NCBI RefSeq assembly: GCF_009017415.1
Contig: NC_092406.1
Coordinates: 4,154,001 to 4,218,000, forward strand
Source of the DNA: Aspergillus flavus
Taxonomy: Eukaryota; Ascomycota; Eurotiomycetes; Eurotiales; Aspergillaceae
Length of the DNA: 64,000 bases
Direction: 5' to 3'
The notes beneath the pieces were generated by a model. It did not search any database. It had not been told where the DNA came from and saw only the letters and a program-made list of their open reading frames with translations. A program made the position numbers and the translations under genes. Below are positions 24,614 to 34,890 of the stretch, piece by piece. How positions within the stretch are numbered: position 1 is the stretch's first letter; the number at the start of each line of letters is the position of its first letter.

Positions 24614-27109
24614 TTAGCCGCCAACGTCGGTATTCTGGGGGCCATCTTTTGACGAAGGGCCGTTGCCGGTAGAAACGAGAGTCGGTGCTACTCGTCTTTT
24701 CTTCGGCTGTTGTACTTGTGGGACAGAATTCTGATCCTTAATTTCCTCTTTTTCAGACTCGCTGGCTCGCTTGCCTAGAACACTATTGCTAATAGTGCTT
24801 GTCCCGCTTTGGGAGACGGCTGACATCGGTGTCTGCGGCGGCGTAGTAAGTGGCAGAGTTGGTGGTTGTGATGAATGCGTTGCTGTGACTAACGGCACCG
24901 ATCCGAGTGTCGGTGTCGGGTTATTGACAACAGATCCCGTGGCTTGCTGCACAGCAGTAGATTGCGTAGCAATCGAGGATACAGAATTAGACCGCGCAGG
25001 GCTTGCTGGAGGCATTGGGGGTATTGGAGTTGCGTTGCCTGGAGCCATTCCCGGGCTTGGTTTCGCCGGGTTTGGTACATGACCTGTGGGCTGTACGCCA
25101 GAAGTTGAAGTCTGGTGAGCGGTTGACACTGGAGCAGTATAGGGTTGACCCAACTCTCCCGGTGCAAACGTAAGGGTAGAACAGAAGCCATCCGATGAGC
25201 TCATTATCAGAGTCAACCCATCATTCGACCTAATTGATTGTTAAATTATGACCTGGTCTGGGTATGGGGATAGACTTACCATGTTAAGTCAGTAAAGGTT
25301 GCGAAGTGTAAATTGCTGACTACGCATATCGGAGCCTGTTGCTGAGTATCATACACCAAGACGGAGTCCTGAGTAGCCACAGCATATACGATTCGATATG
25401 GTAAGGCGAAAACAGGCATGGGTCCTGGAGTGGTGGAAGGGCTCTCATCCTTTGATGTCTGGTTGATCTTTGCCGGGTCACCCGCATTATGTGCCGATGT
25501 TGGAGGCTCCATAGATGGACGGTCAGTTGTCGAATTTACTACCGGATCAGGAAGAGAAGCAAATGTCTCCTCTCCAGAAGAAGTGTCTAAAGTAATATGA
25601 CGAGCCGGTTGGGAGGCCTGTCGCAATGTATAGAAAATGGGAGAGCATTTCACGGCAACAGAAGGCTTCTTGTGGCCTGGGAGGTGGGATATTGGGGGTT
25701 TGTTAAAACCTGCCCGAGTATAAACGTAGACGGTATTGATGATCTCGTCTGTAGTTTTGGTGGGATCTGTCGCAGACATATGTGAAGTCTTGTACTGACC
25801 CGCCGGTGTAAACAGCAAGCTGCCATCGGGTGCGAAAGTCAATCGCCGAAAAAAGGACGTGAAAGTTTCGTTGGCATAGATATTAGCATTCTTGACGCCC
25901 AGTCCACCTAGGAGCCCCGGTGACGGTACTTCTAGAGGCTTCACCGCTGGCAACGGTAGAGATGGCGCCGGGGACGCAGAGCGGCGGATTGATGGGGAGG
26001 AACCAAATGACGATCTGCGACTATGGGATACGGGTGGAGGGTCCATTGGTAGATTAGCCATTGGCGTGCCCGGAGTCGACGGCGCCGGAGAAGTGATTGC
26101 AGCCGCATTGGCAGTAACCGGCTGCGACCGGACAGAGGTATCCTGGGGGGCGGGACTGCTGGCTGAGATACGCTTGGCTGGCAAGTCCATCTTCAAAAAC
26201 TTGCCATGAGAGGTAAGTGTGAACTGGCCATCTTTTGTCTTCAAGCTATAGATGTGTACAGATCTATCGGATGATTGCGTAGCCACGAATTCGTTGAGAG
26301 GATCCCAAGCTACTCCTTGAACATAGTGTGAATGCTCCGCGATCTGGCGCACCATTTGTCCTGAGAATTTCAGATATCAGCAATCCACTTAACGGTAAGG
26401 AGGAGCATGAAGACTAAGTAGAGATTGGGATGCAACGTACCTGTTTGAGCATTATATATCCGTGCAATATTGTCCATGCTCCCTGTAATGATGAAGACGC
26501 CGTCTGGGGACCACGCAAGGTCATAAATTTCAGCTCCGGATGAACGACACATATGCTTCACCCTCCATGTCTCTTTATCATCCGACCGATCCTCTCCCAG
26601 TGGAGGCTGGGTCTGCAGCTCCGACGGTACCCAGAGGAGCACATTACCGTCGTCTCCAGCAGATGCCAGCATCTCGCCTAGATACGAGGTTAGCTACCAC
26701 GGGAGAACGTTCCCCGCGTGAGATATTGCAACCCGCACCTTTTGGACTGAAACGAACGACATTGACGGCTTGTGTATGTTTCACCAGTGTACTCAGGTAG
26801 GACACCTTTCGTTCTTCGCCTGTCGATTCCACTCTCCATAGCTATGGTGGTTCCTGTCAGAAATGGTGGGAATGATCACAAGAAGGGGGGTTCACGAGGG
26901 GAAGATAAGGTGATGAGGGGACCGTACGCGGACATTGTTGTCACTATAGAGGGAATATATTAGTACCAAAGTCTTCAAATCAAGTAGCAACACATAGAAT
27001 CATACTTTCCGGCCGTCGCCAGGCGACCTCTACCATTAGGGTCGAAATGAACCGAGTAGATTGGGGCATTATCGTTATGCCATGATATCAGCAACGGGGT
27101 AGCCTTCAT
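24614..27109 (-). CDS. cac2: Chromatin assembly factor 1 subunit B (Cac2/p60), WD40 protein
   Basis: Six exons, 27109-27006, 26943-26928 (only 16 nt), 26841-26739, 26677-26441, 26360-25280 and 25229-24614, encode 718 aa. Frame continuity holds at all five introns. The start gives MKATPLLISWHNDNAPIYSV, the typical Cac2/p60 opening, followed by WD40 blades with NDNNVRLWRVE, HTQAVNVVRFSPKG, LASAGDDGNVLLWV, IYDLAWSPDGVFIITGSMDNIARIYN and HYVQGVAWDPLNEFVATQSSDRSVHIY. Later blades cover LRRLTFAPDGSLLFTPAG-like sequence and VVSNLHFATFTDLTWSNDG. The C-terminal 200 residues are Pro/Ser/Thr-rich and end in a basic KKRR stretch. CAF-1 deposits H3-H4 on newly replicated DNA. This subunit bridges to the large subunit and Asf1. 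The tiny second exon is easily missed by automatic prediction. Confidence 0.93.
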
Positions 27110-27956
27110 AGTGTGCACGGGAGCGCCAATGGGCTCCCCAAAGATCGGTGGACGGTGACCAGAGAGTATACGGTTAAGGACAAGGCTTCACAGGGAAGAA
27201 AGACGTTTGTATTAAAAAAAGAGGTGAGGGGAAGGAGGAGTTCGTTGCAGGTCAATCAGTTGGGTAAAGCAGAGTAGGAAGACCTGCGCGGAGGTTAATC
27301 AGGAGCCGTGGAACAAAGTGACCAAGAGGGCAACGGAGGACTTTGGCCGACAAACCGCCACAAATGGGGAAAGTCGGGGGGTGGGTGGTGTAAAGTTGGA
27401 AGTTATTTTTCAAATGGTAGAATTACCTAAGAGGTTTAATCCGGGTATGTACCAAGGGAAAAAGAAGGGAAAGCAAGTGGTGATGTCGACTTGAATTGCA
27501 GTTCGTCATTTCCCGTGTCGGACTTTCTTTCTAGTGTCTCGAACGCGTCCGACAAATGAGCAACTGCGTGACCGTCAGCTCTCTCACCTTTCAATTTAAT
27601 CCTTTGATACTTGTCTGGTATAAATCCTCCCCTCACTGCGAAACCAGATGCACCTGGTAAATACCCCCTTTGTTATAGATTCTATTTGCTTTTATTTCAT
27701 TTTTGTCTTTTTTTTTTTTTGAGTTTGACATTCTATCATTCCTGTCATATACATCCAGAGTCATCAGGTTCATTTTATATTGGCATATCTCGCTATCCTT
27801 ATCGATTCAATGCTCCTCAAAGATGCGCCCTCATGTTCAGATCCGACTAGGTATTGGGTAATAACAAGAGTAGTAATAATAATAATAATAATAATAACAT
27901 AAAAAGAATGAAACCTTTCCCAGGCACCATGAAACCGCCAATGCCGATTTGTAATC
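27110..27956. other. Promoter of cac2 and 3' flank of the twin-CX9C gene
   Basis: About 850 bp with the cac2 upstream region, a T run near 27708-27720 and an AAT microsatellite close to the next gene's stop codon. No gene was recognised. Confidence 0.5.
27874..27897. repeat. AAT trinucleotide microsatellite
   Basis: About eight TAA/AAT units lie in the 3' flank of the twin-CX9C gene. Confidence 0.9.
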
Positions 27957-28996
27957 CTATGTAACCCATTTACCTACTGTTTCTCCAAACCAACTTACGG
28001 CTTTCTCTCGCCGTTTCTGACGCGCATCGTCATGAGTCTTTATGAAAGGAGACGCCTCTTGCGCGTACATCTTCTGCTGCTCCAGTTGTGCATAATGGGC
28101 TCGGATTTCCAGTTCGCGTTCATGTGGTGTGAGTTGTTCCAATGGCTTGGATGGCTTGAACCCCGGTGGAATGGCCTCGCCTCCGGGAATTTCCAGGGAG
28201 CCTGAGGTATTTTCGGCTTTCTGCTGTTGGGGTTTTCCCTGGGGATTGAAGAGGGATGTGAGAGGCGGAGGTTCCTGGCCAGCCGCTCGGGCCTCCTCAA
28301 CTTTCTTCTCATAATCCAGCATCTCATGGTAGAGTTTATCGGCGTGCATCTGGATCTTTTCCTCTCTCTCGTCATCCCATTCAAACGAAGATGAGTAGCC
28401 CAATGCCTGGAGGAATTTCTAATCACACATTAGTAATTGTCCAGCGGCAGCCGCGGCGCAGGCAGAAAGGCCTAGAGGATAAGTTCCGCGAGATCTTCAC
28501 TTACAGCCTGAGTAGTAAAGCACCGAGAGAATTTCCCATTTTCCTCGGAGCACAGAGTCATACGAGACATTAGTCGTTTCTGCAGGTTACCGTTCTGGAA
28601 ACACAGTGTCAAATCCTCATGTTCCAGTGCACAATTCTCCATCGCTGCGCGGTGTACGGTATCATTGCGTGACTTGTACTTTTCAATCACCCTGGAAGCG
28701 CCCTTCACGTCAGTATTTTCCTCAGTTGGCGGTTTGTAAGTCTTCCAGAGATGGGCGTAACGGCCATCGGGGAAAAGTGAGGCAGCGGGAACAGCAGGTT
28801 TCGACGACTCGGTGGTTTCGGCTGGTTGCGCTGATTGGGACTGCGGATCTACTATCTTAGAAGGATCCTGCGCGGAGGGCACTGAGGTCGCAGGGACGTA
28901 TTTCTTTGGGGCTTCATGTTCGAGATATTCTCGGAGACCCGGGTCAAGCTTCTTGACGGGGTCGTCTTGATTCGAGTTGCCCCAGAACCAACCCAT
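27957..28996 (-). CDS. Twin-CX9C protein, Emi1-like
   Basis: Two exons, 28996-28505 and 28418-27957, give 317 aa. The intron is GTAAGT...TTAG in phase 0. Near residues 120-160 there are two cysteine pairs with exactly nine residues between the cysteines, CALEHEDLTLC and CSEENGKFSRC. This is the twin CX9C helix-hairpin of small mitochondrial intermembrane-space proteins imported by Mia40. Among fungal twin-CX9C proteins the length, the placing and the motif around RAAMENCALEHEDLTLCF look most like Emi1 (early meiotic induction protein 1), though yeast Emi1 is shorter. The N-terminus (MGWFWGNSN) and the acidic/Pro-rich first 90 residues carry no classic presequence, as expected for the Mia40 route. 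The C-terminal half is charged and probably helical. The assignment to Emi1 is moderate and the CX9C motif is certain. Confidence 0.82.
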
Positions 28997-29809
28997 GACT
29001 GCGACAATGATTCGAAAACCTGAATTAGGAATGATACTGTTTGATCAGCTTAGAACGGGTGGTGTTAATTGTGATTTCTCGGCTTTCAGAACCAAATTCC
29101 GAAAAGTATATGCGGAGAAGATTGAACTTCCTTTGGTGATCGACTCGGGCGGAGCGACTAAGCCGCCAAACCGTTTTGGGCTGAACGGAATATCAGAAAT
29201 CCAGAAATCAAATCCACCCCGACTTATTATTCACTCTCACCGTATTATGTTCTTGCAGATCAAGAGATGCATGTCCTTGGCATGGCTGCTCAGCTCCGTC
29301 AGTTTCAGTTCTATTCTTCACTGGCTCGATTAGTCCTTGGAGAGTCTATATGACTAGTAGTCTTGAAGTATGAAACGGCTCTATGTGTCAAACGATATAT
29401 ATTGTTCCTATTTCCTTACCACCATTGCTCTACTATACCTTTTTTCTTGTTTTAGTCTTCTGGATCTCCATCTACCAAATACACCTACCGATATGCTCTA
29501 TAGAAATCACCACATTGTTTCAATTATATACAAAAAGATATTCAACGCAGCGAGCAAAGAATACTTCCCGCCAAGCATTGAGACCACGCTTTTCCCGAAC
29601 CAGAAAGACCAGGCTATTTTGGGAAAGTCAGCATCCCCGAAAGTATGATCGAATACACGCTCCATCATTGATTTCGGCGCAACACCTCCTTGGACCTTTA
29701 CACCTAAATCTCGCGTAGATTTGCGCGTTGAGCTCGCCGAGGCGCCGCTTCTCGATTATGGCCTCCAGTATGCACTCCCAATGAAGCCGTTGAATCTATC
29801 TTCAAACTA
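28997..29809. other. Divergent promoter region of the twin-CX9C and ame1 genes
   Basis: About 810 bp between two divergent starts. Short open frames (for example 29383-29718) show no recognised family. Nothing else was identified. Confidence 0.5.
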
Positions 29810-32760
29810 ATGAATCCCGCAGATCGAGAGGAGCGGCTGCAAATGCGGCAGCGCGGCGCTGGGTACGCGCTGGTCTTACCCCGCGACCGATTGAAGAAGA
29901 CAACAGAGAGCTGACAATGCAAATCATGGATTAGGACACGTAAGATCAAGGAAGTGAATTTTGGCTTCTCTTTTGGTTTCGCTCCCCCGCCCGAAGAGCC
30001 GCCACAAGCCGCGTCGCAACACGCCGATGTTGACATTTCCATCGAACCCCCCGCCGCACCACAGCCACCTTCACCTTCGGAGAATACGCAACATCCTTTG
30101 TTATCGCCAGAAAGGCAGCTTCCACCATCACAAGACAGTGGACAGCTCCGAACTCCAGGCGGGGCGCGTAACTCGCTCCCCGAGCGACCCTCAACATTCG
30201 ACATACCGGAAGATGATGCGTTGGACCTCGGGCGAAGTGGCAAGCGAAGGAGGATTGGTACGTGCATGGAATAATGCTATGGTCATGCTTACTATCTAAC
30301 GTCACCATAGAGCCCCCTGGCCAGAGCTCAAGAGTATCCGTCGAGCCAGAAGTCACGCAACAGGAAAAACGAGATTCGCCGGTTCTCCAAAATGGCGTTC
30401 AGACAAGCGCGCCTGTGCCTAGCAAGCCTACGGAACCACGCGACGAACACTTAACCATGCAAACTACTACAGATATTACCCAGGCATCCAAAGAAGCGCC
30501 TGATTCAACCACCGCGATAGTGTGGGACAACCCGGCAGCTGAGGCGCCCACTCTAGAGGATGAACGTTCAGATCGGAACGATGTGCATCAAGAGCCCACG
30601 GAGCCCCAGAGAGAGTCGTCGAGGGCTGATGGAACGCCAGCGTTTGAAGACAGCACGAACGGCAAGCGGAAACGACGAGGGTCTAGTGCTGATCAGCGAC
30701 GGTCCCAGAGTATTGAGCGGCCGGAGACCGAGACTGAGAGTACGCAGCAGCCAGGACCACGGGAACCATCGTTGGACACGAATCGTGATAAATCCATGGA
30801 AGCGGACTCCCCTAAATCACAGTCTGGGAGACGGTCCAGAGGCCGGCCGCGAACATCAGCACAATCATCCCCAGCAATGGATGAGGGAAGCACGCAGCAC
30901 GAGGCTGCCTCGACTGAAAGCATGCCGGGCGAGAGCATACCGACTCAGCAACAGACAACGAAAAGGCCCCGGGGTAGAAAAGCAAAAGAGCTGACGGAAG
31001 ATTCTCTTGCCAGTGAAACACAAAATGGCCAGCCTCTGGATGAGGGTAATGTGCCGGAGGAAGAAGATTCGGCTGCATCTGGAGGGAGTCGCCAGTTGCG
31101 TCAAAAGTCAAAGGCGACGAATCACATACAAAAGCAAGTTGGACGCCCCGGCAAGAGAGCTCTTGACCCGCCAGAGAGTGTGGAGGCACCAGGACCAGCC
31201 GGTGAGAAGAGAAAACAGAGAAAACAGGCGGAGCCTGAGCCTGAGCCTGAACCAGATGTTGAATCAGAAGGTCCAAAGGAGCCCAAACCAATTGGCGAAA
31301 AGAGGAAACGAGGAAGGAGGTCAGAGGAGGAACCGGAGCTGCAGCCCCAGAGTGAGCCCCATAACGAGCCCGAGGTTCCAAAAGAACCCAAACCAGCTAC
31401 CGAAAGGAGGAAACGGAGAAAGAGGTCAGATCAGGAGCAGGAGCCAGAACCGGAGGTGGAGCCCGAGCCTGAAGTTTCAAGAGATCCTGAACTAGCTACC
31501 GAGAGGAGGAAACGAGGAAGAAGGGCCAGAGGGGAGCGAGAGCCGGAACCAGAACCTGAGGGCCAACCCGAAGTCCCCAAAGAGCCAGAACCAGTTACCG
31601 AGAAGAGAAAACGGAGAAGAAGGTCAGACCAGGGACCGGAACCAGAGGTAGAACCGGAGACTCAGGCTGAGCCTGACCCCAAGTCTTCAAGGGAGCCAAA
31701 ACCAGCTGGCGAAAAGAGGAAGCGAGGAAGAAGGTCAAAAGAGGAGCGGGAGCCGGAGCCAGAACCCGAGCGCCAACCCGAAGCCCCTGAAGAGCCAGAG
31801 CCAGCTTCAGCTCCCAAACGTGGACGCGGCCGACCGTCACTATCCAATACGGGTCCTGAAGTCACACAGCGTGAGGAAGACCCTGCGGCTCAGAATGAAA
31901 ATCAGGAAGAGGCTTCTCGCACTACTAGAAGGAAGCCCAGACAGCCTCGCGGAGAGACGGTTCCCGTAACTGTCCACCGTCTTGCTAATATCGCGTCGCT
32001 TGGAGGCCATGTTCAACCTTCTGAACTATCCGACGAGGAGGAGGAGTCTGCCGATGAGCTCTCGACGAGACAGAAAACCAAACTCCCTAGTAGGGGAGGC
32101 GTAAATGTCGCTGATGTTCTGAGTCAAATCTGCCGAGAAACACTAGAGAAGACGCTTACAACACTCAAAAACGGAATCTCCAACGAGGGAAATGCAGCAC
32201 GGCGCTCAGAATGGACCACCAAGAAAAAGGCTGTGGAAGCATTCGGCACCGAGCTGGAAGGACGCCTTTTCGAACTGAGCGAAATGCTCGACAGTAATTT
32301 CGTATTGGGGGTCAAACTGAAAACGGCCAAGCGGGAAATGATGGATATGCGCAGCCGACTGTATCAACTACGAAAAGAAAGGGAGGGCGTGGCATTGCAG
32401 ATGGATGCAGTACGAAGGAAGCACTCGAAGGAGGAAAATGCAAGCCTGGTAAGTCGGCCCACGCAACGATACCATTGTCGCTTGACCTTGTAGCTAATAC
32501 CATACTAGGCGCGCACTAACATCAACAATTCCCTACACAGCCTAGATCTAGCCCTCGAACGAAGCCGAAACCGACCTGCAGACGGCTCAGACGATTCAGG
32601 TTCGTCCGAACCATCTTTGACGGTTGGACTGGAGTTCATGCTCCGCAACGTTGCGGACAATGTGAGCTCCCGCGCCCCTGGAGCCCAAGGGGGTCTCTTG
32701 AACCAGATCAAGGCGTTCAATGCGCAGCTTGAGGCTGCCGCACGAACACTTGAGAGTTGA
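29810..32760 (+). CDS. ame1: Inner kinetochore protein Ame1/CENP-U with AT-hooks and internal repeats
   Basis: Exons are 29810-29862, 29935-30257, 30311-32448 and 32509-32760 (921 aa). Splicing gives the head MNPADREERLQMRQRGAG then TRKIKEVNFGFSFGFAPP. The middle is disordered, with AT-hook-like cores (RRSRGRPR, KRPRGRKAK, KRGRGRPS) and six tandem Lys/Arg then Glu/Pro units. The last 270 residues hold the conserved part: ETVPVTVHRLANI, GGVNVADVLSQICRETLEKTL, KKAVEAFGTELEGRLFELSEML, a coiled coil rich in Lys/Glu/Arg, and a C-terminal helix. This matches fungal Ame1, the CENP-U/COMA subunit that links the CCAN to the Mis12 complex. The length is mainly due to the repeats. These proteins are often labelled only AT-hook proteins. 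The choice of Ame1 rests on family memory of the C-terminal domain. Confidence 0.83.
31201..31806 (+). repeat. Six-unit coding tandem repeat in ame1
   Basis: Six degenerate units of about 33-37 codons each begin with a basic block of the type GEKRKRGRRS or TERRKRRKRS and continue with a Glu/Pro-rich block ending in EPKPA or EPEPV. Units alternate between GRRS and KRRRS basic cores. Confidence 0.85.
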
Positions 32761-33725
32761 TTTCTGATTTTTTATTTCTTCAAATTTCGTTCTCAAATAC
32801 CCTGCAGCATTGCAATAGTTTCGTCTTTGTGTGATGAATATGTATGACGGCGATGGCAGTATACCATGGATTCAATGGCTTTGCTTTTTTTTTTTTTTTC
32901 TTATATACTTTTGGATACTTCGTTCTTTTACTCTTACTTTTCTTCTACCGGGGGCGCAGAACGCCGAACCAGGATAGCATTCAAGGTGTTCCGGTGGATT
33001 ACGGGCGATGGTTGCTTCTTAGAATAGTAGGGACTGCCTTGTGGATGGAAATATAATGCGATGGCGTACATATACCCAGTCAGATGCTTTGCCCCGTCCA
33101 AGTGTATAATGGGATGTTGATATTGTCTTCTCCTTATCAGAGTCTGGTTGGACTCAAGTCGAATTCGATGTTTATAAAATCGACAAGCCGTGATAATTCA
33201 CATTCCGTCATCAAGAGAATAGTAGCAATAATATCCTCGAGGTTAACATGACAGTCGTGGTTGAGATACGGAGTAGCAACAGGGATCAGGTACACTAACG
33301 CAAGTGCTGTCCATACATGCAGGCATGTACATACATCATAAAAATAATGAAAGCATGATTGATAATAGATCCAAATTACTAATGAACCGGAATAAAAATC
33401 GAACATCGGATATACGGAGTAAGGAGCGCCGCATGGGTGGAGGCAAAAATGAAGGTTCTGGAAATCGAACAAGTGCCGAAAAGAAGGGAAGAAAATAAGA
33501 AAATAGGTTAACCTTTAGACTTTCTGCTTACGGATATGTAAGCCAATGATTGGAAATCAATGGCGAAAAACAAATGGAAAAAAAAAAGTCTCCGAAGTAT
33601 AGTATAAAAGGAAGTCGTACATTTGCTCCATGGACCTCCAGTATACAATATAAAACACCAATTCAACGAGAAAAAGGTGTTTACAGAGAGAAGAAGAGAT
33701 ATTATTTCCAATTGAATAAAAAAAA
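32761..33725. other. Intergenic region upstream of the OYE gene
   Basis: About 965 bp holding the ame1 3' flank (with a T run at about 32886-32900) and the OYE promoter. It carries two copies of TACGGAGTA, at 33267 and 33413, 146 bp apart. The 5' flank of the OYE gene is A-rich. Confidence 0.5.
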
Positions 33726-34838
33726 ATGGCCTCGAAACTTTTCTCCCCCCTTCAAGTCGGGCGCATGCAGCTCGCCCATCGCATCACGATGGCCCCGTTA
33801 ACACACTTCCGAAACGATGACGACCATGTCCCCCTCCCCATAGTCAAGGAACACTACGAACAGCGCGGTTCCGTCCCCGGAACCCTCCTCATCACGGAAG
33901 CGACCCTCATTTCTCCTCGCGCCGGCGGCTACCCCAATGTCCCCGGGATCTGGAGTGAGGCGCAGATCGCCGCATGGCGCACCGTCACCGACGCCGTGCA
34001 CGCCAAGGGCTCCTACATCTTCATGCAGCTCTGGGCGCTGGGCCGTGTCGCTAACCCGGCCAACCTGCAGAAGGCCGGCTACGACCTCGTCTCTAGTAGC
34101 GCTGTGCCTGCGACCCCCGAGGGCGCTGTTCCCCGGGCATTGACCGAGGATGAGATCCGCGACTATATCCGCGACTACGCGCAGGCCGCGAAGAACGCCA
34201 TCGCGGCTGGGTTCGACGGAGTTGAGATCCACGGCGCGAACGGGTACCTGATTGATCAGTTTACGCAGGATACCGTCAACCAGCGGACGGATAGCTGGGG
34301 CGGTAGCGTTGAGAACCGCGCCCGGTTCGCGTTGGAGGTCACCAAGGCTGTGACGGAGGCCATTGGCGCGGAGAGGACGGGTATTCGCTTCAGTCCCTTC
34401 AGTACCTTCCAGGGTATGCGCATGGCGGACCCCGTCCCACAGTTCGAGTATCTGGCGCAGAAGACGAAGGAGTTCAAGCTGGCTTATGTGCATCTGGTGG
34501 AGCCTCGCATTGCGGGTAACACGGAGGTTGATGAGCCCAGTGCGGACTCGTTGGATTTCTTTTTCCGTGCTTATGAGAAGGCTGGTCCGATCATGGTGGC
34601 CGGTGGGTATAAGGCTGAGTCGGCCAAGGAGGCTGTCGACTCTCAGTACAAGGATTATGATACCCTTGTTGCTATGGGACGGCCTTTTACTTCGAACCCG
34701 GATTTGCCTTTCAAGGTCAAGGCCGGTATTCCTTTGAGGGCCTATGAGAGGGAGAAGTTCTACCTGGTTAAGGATCCTAAGGGATACACTGATTACGAAT
34801 TTAGCGAGGAGTTCAAGTCTGCGCAGGTTGCTGCTTGA
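33726..34838 (+). CDS. Old Yellow Enzyme family NADH:flavin oxidoreductase
   Basis: An intronless gene of 370 aa, the standard OYE length. It is a TIM-barrel FMN enzyme that reduces activated C=C bonds with NAD(P)H. Visible motifs are LFSPLQVGRMQLAHRITMAPLTHFR (FMN-binding start), LLITEATLISPRAGGYPNVPGIWS, FMQLWALGR, FDGVEIHGANGYLIDQFTQ (His and Asn that bind the substrate carbonyl, and the proton-donor Tyr), SWGGSVENRARF, and VAMGRPFTSNPDLPFKV (FMN phosphate). The substrate is unknown. Fungal paralogues act in ergot alkaloid synthesis, oxylipin metabolism or detoxification, but there are no pathway genes next to it. Codon use is noticeably more GC-rich at third positions in the first half of the gene than in the surrounding genes. 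The start is the first ATG of the frame, after an A-rich leader. Confidence 0.95.
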   Translation: MASKLFSPLQVGRMQLAHRITMAPLTHFRNDDDHVPLPIVKEHYEQRGSVPGTLLITEATLISPRAGGYPNVPGIWSEAQIAAWRTVTDAVHAKGSYIFMQLWALGRVANPANLQKAGYDLVSSSAVPATPEGAVPRALTEDEIRDYIRDYAQAAKNAIAAGFDGVEIHGANGYLIDQFTQDTVNQRTDSWGGSVENRARFALEVTKAVTEAIGAERTGIRFSPFSTFQGMRMADPVPQFEYLAQKTKEFKLAYVHLVEPRIAGNTEVDEPSADSLDFFFRAYEKAGPIMVAGGYKAESAKEAVDSQYKDYDTLVAMGRPFTSNPDLPFKVKAGIPLRAYEREKFYLVKDPKGYTDYEFSEEFKSAQVAA

Positions 34839-34869
34839 TTTCTTTTCCTTCCTTGTTTTTGATGTTTAC

Positions 34870-34890
34870 TTGCATTGCATTGCATTGCAT
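34870..34890. repeat. TTGCA tandem repeat, four units
   Basis: Four TTGCA units lie in tandem about 30 bp after the OYE stop codon, in its likely 3' UTR. Confidence 0.85.

Noticed and set aside
16492..34838. Secondary-metabolite cluster suggested by the NmrA-like and OYE genes
   Set aside because: There is no backbone enzyme, P450, methyltransferase or pathway regulator between or next to them. The intervening genes are housekeeping.
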